A DNA stretch of 35,446 nucleotides from Clostridium sp. SM-530-WT-3G. GTDB taxonomy: Bacteria; Bacillota; Clostridia; Clostridiales; Clostridiaceae. Below, piece after piece: positions 17,406 through 24,805 of the stretch. Numbering within the stretch: the stretch's first letter is position 1; every line of letters begins with the position of its first letter. The position numbers were made by a program, and so were the translations under genes. The notes beneath the pieces are model-generated. The model ran no database searches and had not been told where the DNA came from. It saw only the letters and a program-made list of their open reading frames with translations. The stretch spans positions 1 to 35,446 of the forward strand of contig NZ_JABAGC010000036.1 of assembly GCF_012843905.1 (NCBI RefSeq). Reading direction: 5' to 3'.

Positions 17406-19403
17406 CTATATTTCAAACATATCTACATCTTCACTCATCTTAGTTGAAAGTTCATTTAACTTATCAGTAGCATTTTTAACTACTTGTGATGCCGATACAA
17501 ATTCATTTGTAGATGCCAATACTTCTTCAGAAGATGCCGCTAATTCTTCAGAAACTGCTGATGATCCTTCTACTTTAGATATTATCCTATCCTTTTGAGT
17601 TAATATCTCATCGAAACTTCTGCTTACAGAATCTATCATTGGAGAAATCTCAGAGAATGCATTTAAAATTCCTTCTAATGTATGTACATTGTTTTCTACA
17701 TTCTTTTCACCAGATTCTAATTCCTTCGTTATAATTTCACTTGTTTGTATTATATTTTTAACTTTTTTAAGTACATCTTCTATAACTTTATAAGTATTTT
17801 CAGTTGATTCCTTACTTTGCTCTGCTAAATTCCTTATTTCATCAGCAACAACTGAAAATCCTTTCCCTGCTTCACCTGCTCTTGCTGCTTCAATAGCTGC
17901 ATTTAGAGCTAATAAATTAGTTTGATCTGAAATAGAATTAATCAGCATTGTAATATCGTTTATTTTCTTCATGCTATTTTCCATTTCATCTATTTCACTT
18001 CTGAAATCATTAAATGATGTATTTAATGTATTAATAAATTCTAATAGGCTATCCATATCCTTACGGCTCTCACTAGCTTGTTTGCTTATTTCTAATGATT
18101 GTCTATTTATTTTAGCCATATTTTTATTATTTTCATCTATAGCCACATCAAATTCTTCTAGTATACCATTAATATCAGTAAGTTCATTTGCTTGATTTTC
18201 AGCAGCCTTTGTTGAATCCTCAACTGCTATATTTATATTTTTTGTTCCACTTAAGAACTTATCAGAAATTACTGCTAAATCCGAACATTCTTCATTTATA
18301 ATCTTTGCAGATTCTTTAATTGATTGTATCATTTCAGCAACTGATTTCTTTGTATCTTCAACAGCAACCATTACCTCTGTTATTTCATCATTTATTTTTT
18401 CATCTATTTTCTTTGAAATAAATTTTCCTTGTGAAATATCTACTACTTCTACTTTAAGTTTGTTTAATCTTGAACTAAATTGCTTAGATATTATGTATGT
18501 AACTATGCTAACAACTGCAATAACAATAATACCTATTACTAAAAAGCTTATTGTCATTAAAGTTAATCCTGAAATCATATCACTTTCTTCAGCAGTAATT
18601 CCAACTGACCACCCAGTACTTTTTATTGGAGCAAATCCGAGATATTTTCTTGCTCCATTAAACATATAAGATCCAGTCCCATTTTGTCCTTGTATCATCT
18701 GTTTTGTAACGTCTGCAAGTTCTTCATACTTAGAATCTGTTTTTGCATCTTCTATTCTGTTTACCTTATCTATTACCTTCTGAATATCCCTATTTATAAT
18801 ATTTGTGCCATTTTTATCAACCACATAAGCAGTTCCAGTTTTTCCAAAGCTTATATTGTTAGTAATGTTTGAAAATTCTTCAGCCTCTTTAGATATGAAT
18901 AATATTCCAATCATTTCTCCATCACTTATTATTGGAGATGTTATTGATACCTGTAATCCACCATCAGCTTTACTTATATTAGGTGGTGTAATATAACTTT
19001 TTCCTGATAAATTTATTGGAAAATACTCTTTGTCACTTACATCTACCACTTCTCCTAAAGTAGTTGTACATGTTCCATCAAGATCAATTAATGCACCTTT
19101 TTTATATTTATTATGTTTTACTATTTCTGTTAGCACCCTTAATTTCTCTTCTTTTGGAATAGATGGATCAGTAATTACCGGCATTTCAGAAATTAGTTCT
19201 ACTTTTTGCATTTCTAATTCAATAATTCTATCTATATCTTCTCCTACTTGTAATGCAAAATTCTTTAACAAATCTTGAGAATTATTTATAAGTATATTTT
19301 TTCCAATACTAATCCCCATGATCGTGTAAAATAATGTAGATATAATTACTATAGCTACATACTTAGTTATTAATTGCCTATTAATACTTTTGTACTTTTT
19401 CAT
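17406..19403 (-). CDS. Methyl-accepting chemotaxis protein with dCache sensor
   Basis: Transmembrane chemoreceptor of 665 aa. The ATG at 19403 is chosen because GGAGG lies 6 nt upstream; a longer TTG frame would include it. The first membrane segment is at about 10-35. A large extracytoplasmic region (about 36-275) has dCache features such as [13 protein letters not shown] and [10 protein letters not shown] near its end. The second membrane segment is at about 280-305, followed by a HAMP-like linker. The signalling hairpin is [19 protein letters not shown], with adaptation helices on either side. It relays ligand binding to CheA/CheW; the ligand is unknown, though dCache receptors often bind amino acids. 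No che genes are nearby. A sigma-D-like promoter lies upstream. Confidence 0.94.
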   Translation of the reverse strand: MKKYKSINRQLITKYVAIVIISTLFYTIMGISIGKNILINNSQDLLKNFALQVGEDIDRIIELEMQKVELISEMPVITDPSIPKEEKLRVLTEIVKHNKYKKGALIDLDGTCTTTLGEVVDVSDKEYFPINLSGKSYITPPNISKADGGLQVSITSPIISDGEMIGILFISKEAEEFSNITNNISFGKTGTAYVVDKNGTNIINRDIQKVIDKVNRIEDAKTDSKYEELADVTKQMIQGQNGTGSYMFNGARKYLGFAPIKSTGWSVGITAEESDMISGLTLMTISFLVIGIIVIAVVSIVTYIISKQFSSRLNKLKVEVVDISQGKFISKKIDEKINDEITEVMVAVEDTKKSVAEMIQSIKESAKIINEECSDLAVISDKFLSGTKNINIAVEDSTKAAENQANELTDINGILEEFDVAIDENNKNMAKINRQSLEISKQASESRKDMDSLLEFINTLNTSFNDFRSEIDEMENSMKKINDITMLINSISDQTNLLALNAAIEAARAGEAGKGFSVVADEIRNLAEQSKESTENTYKVIEDVLKKVKNIIQTSEIITKELESGEKNVENNVHTLEGILNAFSEISPMIDSVSRSFDEILTQKDRIISKVEGSSAVSEELAASSEEVLASTNEFVSASQVVKNATDKLNELSTKMSEDVDMFEI

Positions 19404-19448
19404 TTTTACCTCCGTCCTCAATTTCTTTTTTTTACACTTTTCATATAT

Positions 19449-19476
19449 ATATCGTAATTTTCTATATTTTTCTTTA
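19449..19476 (-). promoter_or_regulatory. Sigma-D (motility) promoter candidate
   Basis: The minus strand reads TAAA (19473-19476), 16 nt, TACGATAT (19449-19456), close to the flagellar/chemotaxis consensus TAAA-N14-16-GCCGATAT with GATAT intact. It lies 46 nt upstream of the chemoreceptor start. Confidence 0.5.
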
Positions 19477-19552
19477 ACACTTTTTTTATTTTTTTATAAT
19501 TTTATTGAAATTAATCCATTATAAAGCATATATTCATTTTGATTTTAACAAA

Positions 19553-19590
19553 AAATAACAATATGGTATTTCAACACCATATTGTTATTT
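19553..19590 (-). terminator. Terminator of the S1-domain gene
   Basis: Perfect 15-bp stem (19553-19567 with 19576-19590) and an 8-nt loop, 15 nt after the stop of the S1-domain gene. The minus-strand continuation is TTGTTAAAATC after an arm ending in TTT. Confidence 0.8.
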
Positions 19591-19604
19591 AATAGGCAAA
19601 TATA

Positions 19605-20756
19605 TTATTCAAATTTAAAACCTTTTAATAAATCAGCTAAAGATGTTCCTTCTTCTTCATTATCAACATAATCAAGATATTCCTTACTACTTTCAGATGC
19701 ATCTTTTATGCTTAATTCAATTTTTTTATCTTCTCTATTTACGTTTAATATTTTAACTTTAACTTTTTGGTTAAGTTCCAATACATCTGAAGGTTTTGCA
19801 ATATTTTCATCAGTTATTTCTGTAATATGTACTAACCCTTCAATTCCATCAAATAATTCAACAAATGCTCCAAATGGCATAAATTTTACCACTTTTCCTT
19901 CAATAATATTTCCTTCTTTTATATCATTAGCATATAATGTCCATGGTTCTTTTGCTACATCCTTTAGGATTAATGATAGTCTTTCCTTTTCCTTGTCTAC
20001 AGTTCCTATAAATACTTCTACTTTATCGCCTTCTTTAACAACCTCTTCTGGTCTATTCACTCTTTCCCATGATAAGTCTGAAAGATGTATTAATCCTTCT
20101 ACTCCACCAATATCCACAAATGCGCCATATTTAACAAGCTTCTTTACAATTCCGTTTCTCTTTTCTCCTTCCTTCAAGCCATTCCATATTCTCTTTTTAT
20201 TCTTATTATATTCTTCTTCTTCTACAACTCTTCTTGAAGCTACTATTTTATTATTTCTAAAATCTAATTCAGTAATCTTTACTTCTAATTCCTTTCCAAC
20301 TAAAGTGCTTAAATTTATCTTTTCTCTAGATGCAAGAGAACCAGGAATAAATACTCTCACACTTCCATAATAAGCTATTAATCCACCTTTTGTTTCATCT
20401 TTAACTTTCACATTTATTAATTTGTTTTCTTTATAAGCTTTTTCAATGTCCTCTTTTTCTTCAATTTCAAGAGCTCTTATTAGTGAAAGTTCTACATATC
20501 CATCACCATCATTTGGAGACATAATATATACATTGATTTCATCTCCACTTTTTAATACATCTCTTGGATCTCTTTCATCTACACTTATTTCTTCTTTAGA
20601 AATAATACCATCAAAGGCATAATTAATATTTATAGAAGCTTCTTTATCATTTACTTCTATTACTTTTCCTTTGATAATATCTCCTCTATTTAATCTCTTT
20701 ACATCATAATCTTTTAACAATTCTTCCATACTAACCACATTTTTTTCATTATCCAT
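19605..20756 (-). CDS. Four-S1-domain RNA-binding protein (ribosomal protein S1 homologue)
   Basis: 383 aa with four S1 (OB-fold) repeats at about 18-90, 105-172, 190-265 and 278-352. The third and fourth are canonical, with KYGAFVDIGGVEGLIHLSDL and PFGAFVELFDGIEGLVHITE; the first two are more divergent. Firmicute proteins of this type are annotated as ribosomal protein S1 homologues. They bind mRNA, but unlike E. coli S1 (six repeats) they are not firmly shown to be ribosomal. In many clostridia the gene is fused to or follows ispH; here it is a stand-alone gene with its own promoter and terminator. Confidence 0.9.
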   Translation of the reverse strand: MDNEKNVVSMEELLKDYDVKRLNRGDIIKGKVIEVNDKEASININYAFDGIISKEEISVDERDPRDVLKSGDEINVYIMSPNDGDGYVELSLIRALEIEEKEDIEKAYKENKLINVKVKDETKGGLIAYYGSVRVFIPGSLASREKINLSTLVGKELEVKITELDFRNNKIVASRRVVEEEEYNKNKKRIWNGLKEGEKRNGIVKKLVKYGAFVDIGGVEGLIHLSDLSWERVNRPEEVVKEGDKVEVFIGTVDKEKERLSLILKDVAKEPWTLYANDIKEGNIIEGKVVKFMPFGAFVELFDGIEGLVHITEITDENIAKPSDVLELNQKVKVKILNVNREDKKIELSIKDASESSKEYLDYVDNEEEGTSLADLLKGFKFE

Positions 20757-20792
20757 TGCTTATCACTCCCAATAAATATTTATATTTATTTT

Positions 20793-20821
20793 ATAATAGT
20801 CTTTTTATTAATTCAGGTCAA
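20793..20821 (-). promoter_or_regulatory. Promoter of the S1-domain gene
   Basis: On the minus strand, TTGACC (20816-20821), 17 bp, TATTAT (20793-20798), about 36 nt upstream of the ATG at 20756. Confidence 0.65.
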
Positions 20822-21082
20822 TAAACTAATAATTCTATTATAATTTAATGTTATTGAATTATATCTAATAAAAATGACAATCATAATATTATTAAGGGAA
20901 TTTATACCTGCTAGATTTAAAAAGAAAAACAGAGATAAATTATATTTTATCCCTTTAAATAGTTTTATATAACCTTTTAAAAGACAAAATAAACTTTGTA
21001 ATAAATTATATATTAACTTATAATACTTTCATAATATAAGTCGTTTATTATTTTACAAGATGCTTATTCTTTCCATTGTATA

Positions 21083-21112
21083 TTGTTTCCTTTTAGACAT
21101 ATATAATATAAT
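21083..21112 (+). promoter_or_regulatory. Promoter candidate of the PspA operon
   Basis: TTGTTT (21083-21088), 18 bp, TATAAT (21107-21112). A second overlapping TATAAT (21102-21107) is too close to this -35. No sigma-54 type GG-N10-GC promoter, as used by E. coli pspA, is visible. Confidence 0.45.
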
Positions 21113-21136
21113 ATAGTAAGTTTAAAAGTAAGGGAG

Positions 21137-21826
21137 GTGTTTGACATACGTAAAATAAATAAAAAGCTGATTTTTATATTACTAATGACATTTGTATTTT
21201 CTTTTAGCAGTCTACCTATAGATATTCTTAATATATCAGGTATAACCCCTACAGAAAGTACACAAGTATATGCCAAAACTAAATCTAGTTCTAGCAGTAA
21301 ATCTTCTAGTTCAAAGTCTAGTAGCTCAAAATCCAGTAGTGGCTTTAAATCAGGCTCCATGAGTAATTCATCATCAAATAAGTCATCAAGTAGTAGTTCT
21401 TCAAAAAATAATATTAGCAGTGGCTCATCAAAAAGTAGCACTAGTAATTCTACGGATACAGACTCTTCAAATAATTCTAGTGCAAAAAGTAGTGAAGGAT
21501 TTAAATCTGGAAGTTTTTCTAACAGCAAAGAAAATACCCAAAATTCTTCTACCACATCTAGTAATTCTGATTCAAAGAATAACACAAGTAATTCTAATAA
21601 CAGTTCAGCAGATTCTTCTGAATCAGGACAAAGCTACAGAGATACTAGTTCAAGAAGGGGATTTAGTTTCAATCCATTTTTCTTTGGAGGAACTGGCAGA
21701 TATTTTTACAGACCATTCTACTTTGGCTCTATGTCAAGCATATTAATTAATACAATAACAATAGCAGTTATATTTGGAATAATTATATTACTTATAAAAA
21801 TTTACTTTAATAGAAAGAACAAATAA
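21137..21826 (+). CDS. Ser-rich exported protein with C-terminal membrane anchor
   Basis: Unrecognised protein of up to 229 aa. The N-terminus (RKINKKLIFILLMTFVFSF) is a signal peptide. Residues about 45-175 are low complexity, rich in Ser, Asn and Lys, with repeats of the SSKSSSSKSS kind and two FKSGS motifs. Then follows an aromatic/Gly stretch (FSFNPFFFGGTGRYFYRPFYFG) and a C-terminal membrane segment (about 203-223) ending in Lys/Arg. It probably forms a flexible extracellular arm tethered to the membrane. The start is uncertain: the GTG at 21137 overlaps the ribosome binding site AGGGAGG, and an in-frame ATA at 21146 has ideal 8-nt spacing. It stands 14 nt ahead of the PspA start, as first gene of the operon. 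Confidence 0.75.
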   Translation: MFDIRKINKKLIFILLMTFVFSFSSLPIDILNISGITPTESTQVYAKTKSSSSSKSSSSKSSSSKSSSGFKSGSMSNSSSNKSSSSSSSKNNISSGSSKSSTSNSTDTDSSNNSSAKSSEGFKSGSFSNSKENTQNSSTTSSNSDSKNNTSNSNNSSADSSESGQSYRDTSSRRGFSFNPFFFGGTGRYFYRPFYFGSMSSILINTITIAVIFGIIILLIKIYFNRKNK

Positions 21827-21840
21827 TGGAGGTTAATATT

Positions 21841-22515
21841 ATGGGAATTTTTTCACGTGTATCAAATATGTTTAAAGCAAAAGTTAATGATACTTTAGAC
21901 GAAATGGAGAATCCAATTCAATTATTAGATCAAAAATTAAGAGATATGGAGGAAGAATTTAATAAAGCAAAATTAGATTCTGCTCAAATCTTAGGAAATG
22001 TTCATGAAATAGAAAAAAAATTAAAAGCAGCACAAGCACAATCTGCTGACTTTGAAGAAAAAGTCAAACTTGCATTAAGCAAAGGTAATGAAGACCTAGC
22101 AAAAAGAGCTTTAGCTAAAAAGGTTGAAATGGATAAAAAATGTTCTTCACTTCAAGCAAGCTATGATAATGCAAAAATTCAAGCTGATAAATTAAAAGCA
22201 AATCTAAATGATTTACAAGCAGAAATAGAAAAAACTCGTAATTATAGAGATGAAGCTGCTGCAAGATATTCTAATGCTCAAGCTTCTGAAAAAGTAAATG
22301 AAGTACTTGCTAACGTAAAAACTAAAAGTAATTCAATTCAAATAGATAGTATAGAAAGAAAAATTCAAAATAAAGAAGCTCGTGCACAAGGCCTTGGAGA
22401 ACTTAGAGACATTGATGATTTCGATAAGGAATTTGAAAAATTAAATGATGTAGATTTAGATCTTGAATTAGAAAAATATAAGAATGCTTCAAATAACAAT
22501 AATAGTAATAACTAG
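21841..22515 (+). CDS. pspA: PspA/IM30 family protein
   Basis: PspA/Vipp1-family protein of 224 aa, start chosen at the ATG with GGAGG 8 nt upstream. Almost all of it is helical coiled coil. The start MGIFSRVSNMFKAKVNDTLD is the amphipathic membrane-binding helix followed by helix 1, then ENPIQLLDQKLRDMEEE, a signature of the family. The tail is Asn-rich after about residue 210. PspA proteins are bacterial ESCRT-III relatives that assemble on stressed membranes and counter proton leakage. E. coli partners PspF/B/C are not here; instead it is flanked by a membrane-anchored Ser-rich protein and a Cys-cluster protein, which probably take the sensing or anchoring roles. Confidence 0.93.
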   Translation: MGIFSRVSNMFKAKVNDTLDEMENPIQLLDQKLRDMEEEFNKAKLDSAQILGNVHEIEKKLKAAQAQSADFEEKVKLALSKGNEDLAKRALAKKVEMDKKCSSLQASYDNAKIQADKLKANLNDLQAEIEKTRNYRDEAAARYSNAQASEKVNEVLANVKTKSNSIQIDSIERKIQNKEARAQGLGELRDIDDFDKEFEKLNDVDLDLELEKYKNASNNNNSNN

Positions 22516-22523
22516 GTGAATCT

Positions 22524-23177
22524 ATGGGAAAGAATTTTGAATTCATTGAATCTGAAAAAAATATATGGGGAAAAGTATATACTAATATAGCTTATGCAAT
22601 AGATGAAATCTCCCCTTTTATAGACGAGGATGATTTAAAAAAAAGAAAATATTATACAAAGGCACACGTACTTCAAGATTATATTAAATCATTAAATTCT
22701 GCTGAAGCACAATCAAACAAAAAATCTTTTTTTTCATTATTCAAAAATAATAATACAGATATAACTCTTCTACAAGACTATAAAGCAAAGAATATAAAGA
22801 CCTTCGATCAACTAAAAAAATGTAGCAATTGCAAGTGTCTTAATTGTTCATCAGAATGTAATTTCTGGGGATGTGAAAGCTGTAGAGAAAATTCACTTAT
22901 TGTAAGCTGTGATAAAAAAAAGATAAATGTGCGAAAATTTGATAATTTCACATTAGACCTTACTAACAATGATACAGGGCAATCTTCAAGATATAAAGTT
23001 TTAGCTGTATTAGAAGATTGTGTACTAGAAAGACAATATATAATACTTGAAAATTTAGATAAATCTGAAGATAAAATGGTTCTATACTATTATCCTGGAA
23101 TAAAAGAAGATACCTATGGAGAAATTACTGATGCCGAAGAATTTGATTTTGTTGTTGAGGCCTTTCAGCAATCTTGA
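22524..23177 (+). CDS. Unknown protein with seven-cysteine cluster, in the PspA operon
   Basis: I do not recognise this 217-aa soluble protein. It has three parts. A helical N-terminal region (about 1-98) comes first. A Cys cluster follows at C100, C103, C105, C108, C112, C117 and C120, spaced x2, x1, x2, x3, x4, x2, which suggests a zinc knuckle or less likely an Fe-S site; C129 follows. The C-terminal region (about 127-217) is predicted beta-rich and acidic (YKVLAVLEDCVLERQYIILE, then YYYPGIKEDTYGEITDAEEF). It begins 8 nt after pspA with an AGGTGA ribosome binding site, and a terminator follows, so it is the last gene of the operon. A function in the PspA envelope response is inferred from position only. 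Confidence 0.8.
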   Translation: MGKNFEFIESEKNIWGKVYTNIAYAIDEISPFIDEDDLKKRKYYTKAHVLQDYIKSLNSAEAQSNKKSFFSLFKNNNTDITLLQDYKAKNIKTFDQLKKCSNCKCLNCSSECNFWGCESCRENSLIVSCDKKKINVRKFDNFTLDLTNNDTGQSSRYKVLAVLEDCVLERQYIILENLDKSEDKMVLYYYPGIKEDTYGEITDAEEFDFVVEAFQQS

Positions 23178-23183
23178 TACTAT

Positions 23184-23226
23184 AAAAAACACCTAAGAAG
23201 ATGTCCACATCTCTTAGGTGTTTTTT
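23184..23226. terminator. Bidirectional terminator after the PspA operon
   Basis: 15-bp stem (23184-23198 with 23212-23226) with A6 and T6 ends. It lies 6 nt after the stop of the Cys-cluster gene (plus) and 50 nt after the stop of the convergent CBS gene (minus). Confidence 0.9.
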
Positions 23227-23275
23227 ATGTTTATTTTAAAATATTATATTCATCTTTTAATATAGCATACATATT

Positions 23276-23725
23276 TTAGCCTTCATCATACATGCTAAAC
23301 TGCTGCCTTTCAAATTCTTTTCTTTTTTTCATTTCATTATAACAATAATTTATTATATCACTTCTTTTTATAATTCCTATGAAAATTCCATTATCATCTG
23401 TTACAGGAACAAAATTTTGATTTATTGCCAATGAAATTAAACCTTCTATATCAGATGTTATTGAAACTGATTTATGCTTAATTCTTCTAGGTATATCTTT
23501 AACCTTTACTGATTCAGTATTCTTGAAGTTTAAGTCAGGAGTATTCTTTAACTTCCATAATAAATCCCCTTCAGTTAATGTTCCAATATATTTACCATCC
23601 TTATCAATTAAAGGTATAGCTGTATATCCGTGATGCCCCATTTTCTCCATAACTTGTCTCATTGTAACATCCTGATTTTCAAATACTACTTCATTTTTAG
23701 GAGTAAGAAAAAAGGCTATATTCAT
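23276..23725 (-). CDS. CBS-domain pair protein
   Basis: Stand-alone Bateman module of 149 aa, with the start at the ATG preceded by AGGA at 8 nt (an upstream TTG frame is less likely). CBS1 spans about 8-62 (VTMRQVMEKMGHHGYTAIPL, then GTLTEGDLLWKL) and CBS2 about 76-137 (SVSITSDIEGLISLAINQNF, then IGIIKRSDIINYC). Such pairs bind adenine nucleotides such as AMP, ATP, SAM or c-di-AMP and act as regulatory subunits; the ligand cannot be told here. The first 10 residues are hydrophobic but too short for a signal peptide. A promoter candidate is at 23767-23795. It is a single-gene unit. Confidence 0.88.
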   Translation of the reverse strand: MNIAFFLTPKNEVVFENQDVTMRQVMEKMGHHGYTAIPLIDKDGKYIGTLTEGDLLWKLKNTPDLNFKNTESVKVKDIPRRIKHKSVSITSDIEGLISLAINQNFVPVTDDNGIFIGIIKRSDIINYCYNEMKKRKEFERQQFSMYDEG

Positions 23726-23766
23726 AAATAAAATCCTTTCTTTCAACATATTGTTTTATAATCGCA

Positions 23767-23795
23767 AATATATTTTACCATATTTTCTTTAACAA
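23767..23795 (-). promoter_or_regulatory. Promoter candidate of the CBS protein gene
   Basis: On the minus strand, TTGTTA (23790-23795), 17 bp, TATATT (23767-23772), about 40 nt upstream of the ATG at 23725. Confidence 0.5.
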
Positions 23796-23861
23796 TTCCT
23801 TAATAAATTATTGTTTAATTATCAAATACAAATTAATTTATTATCCATATTTCAAAAAAAA

Positions 23862-24770
23862 TCATTCTTTCTTTAATTTTTCAAACTTATATAAATAACT
23901 TAAATACACTTCATTTTTCAAAATAGAATTTATCTCATTAAATACTTTTTCTCCCTTAAGGGTTTCTTTTACCATTATTTCGCATAATATATTTTTATTA
24001 CACTTAGAACACTTTCCTACAGCTGCAAATCTCCATCCAAAAAGCGTTATAGGTGTCTCTAATTTTATTTTCTTCTTACATCTAGGGCATATTAAATTTA
24101 ATGATTCTTCTTCCACTCTTATATTATCTAATTTTTCCACATGTATTGCAGGCATATTATATATATCATTTACTATATAATTTTTTATAATTCTTGGATT
24201 ATATATTCTTTTAAATACTTCTAACGTATACATAGAGTCATTTAAAGCATCATGAAGTTTTGTGTCATCAATATTAATTTTTAATTTATCTAATGCATTT
24301 TTAAGTCCTAAAGCCTTTTTATGCCCCAAAATTTTACTTGAATACTCTTGAATATCTAAATAAGACTCAATCCATTCAAGATTATTATAATTGAAATACT
24401 TAGCATTTCTTATTAGCTCAGCAATATCATCCTTGGCCCAGGAACACAATACATCTCCTTCTTCAAACATATCCCTTAGTTTATCTAATGCTGAAGAAAA
24501 TGCTACTCCTTCTTTATTTAATAAATCCATATTTATTTTTGTAATTTCAGTCACTAATGGATTAATTACTGGAAATACAAATGGCTTAATATATACTTTC
24601 ATACTATCAACAGTTTTCATATATTTATCTACTTTTACTGCGCCAATTTCAATTATTTCATTATCAAGATTAATATCCTCTAGCTCTTTATTACACTCAA
24701 AAAAGTCATTATAATACTTATCAATATTCTTTAAATTATTAAATTCTAAATCAATAATAATATACCCCAT
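23862..24770 (-). CDS. DEDDh-type 3'-5' exonuclease with zinc-ribbon tail
   Basis: 302 aa. The exonuclease domain covers about 1-190: exo I has D7 and E9 (IIIDLEF) followed by EIIEIGAVKVD, exo II is around the VLCSWAKDDIAEL stretch, and exo III is LHDALNDSMYTLEVF with the DEDDh His-x4-Asp spacing. This is the RNase T/DnaQ superfamily. Residues about 230-260 carry a CPRCKKK pair and a later CSKCNK pair that would form a zinc ribbon for nucleic-acid binding. Whether the substrate is DNA or RNA is open; KapD-like and DnaQ-like proteins are both possible. It starts 35 nt after the MutS-like gene and is probably co-transcribed with it. Confidence 0.85.
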   Translation of the reverse strand: MGYIIIDLEFNNLKNIDKYYNDFFECNKELEDINLDNEIIEIGAVKVDKYMKTVDSMKVYIKPFVFPVINPLVTEITKINMDLLNKEGVAFSSALDKLRDMFEEGDVLCSWAKDDIAELIRNAKYFNYNNLEWIESYLDIQEYSSKILGHKKALGLKNALDKLKINIDDTKLHDALNDSMYTLEVFKRIYNPRIIKNYIVNDIYNMPAIHVEKLDNIRVEEESLNLICPRCKKKIKLETPITLFGWRFAAVGKCSKCNKNILCEIMVKETLKGEKVFNEINSILKNEVYLSYLYKFEKLKKE

Positions 24771-24805
24771 TTTTATTCCCTTCCCAAATAACTTTATTAA
24801 ATCAC

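Larger units (their letters stand above)
20757..21136. other. 380-bp divergent intergenic region
   Basis: Holds the promoter of the S1-domain gene (20793-20821, minus) and a promoter candidate for the PspA operon (21083-21112, plus). The remaining roughly 250 bp are strongly AT-rich with only imperfect short inverted repeats, and I see no gene in them. Confidence 0.6.

Noticed and set aside
19708..20370. 220-codon plus-strand frame opposite the S1-domain gene
   Set aside because: Antisense to four well-conserved S1 repeats. The Ser/Phe-rich composition is typical of a shadow frame.
21064..21585. 173-codon Leu/Glu-rich minus-strand frame opposite the Ser-rich gene
   Set aside because: It is the antisense image of Ser codons (TCA/AGT/TCT). 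The plus frame has signal peptide, ribosome binding site and operon context.
21361..21640. Possible tandem DNA repeat in the Ser-rich gene
   Set aside because: The repetition is at amino-acid level (Ser/Lys/Asn) with varied codons and no regular unit length.
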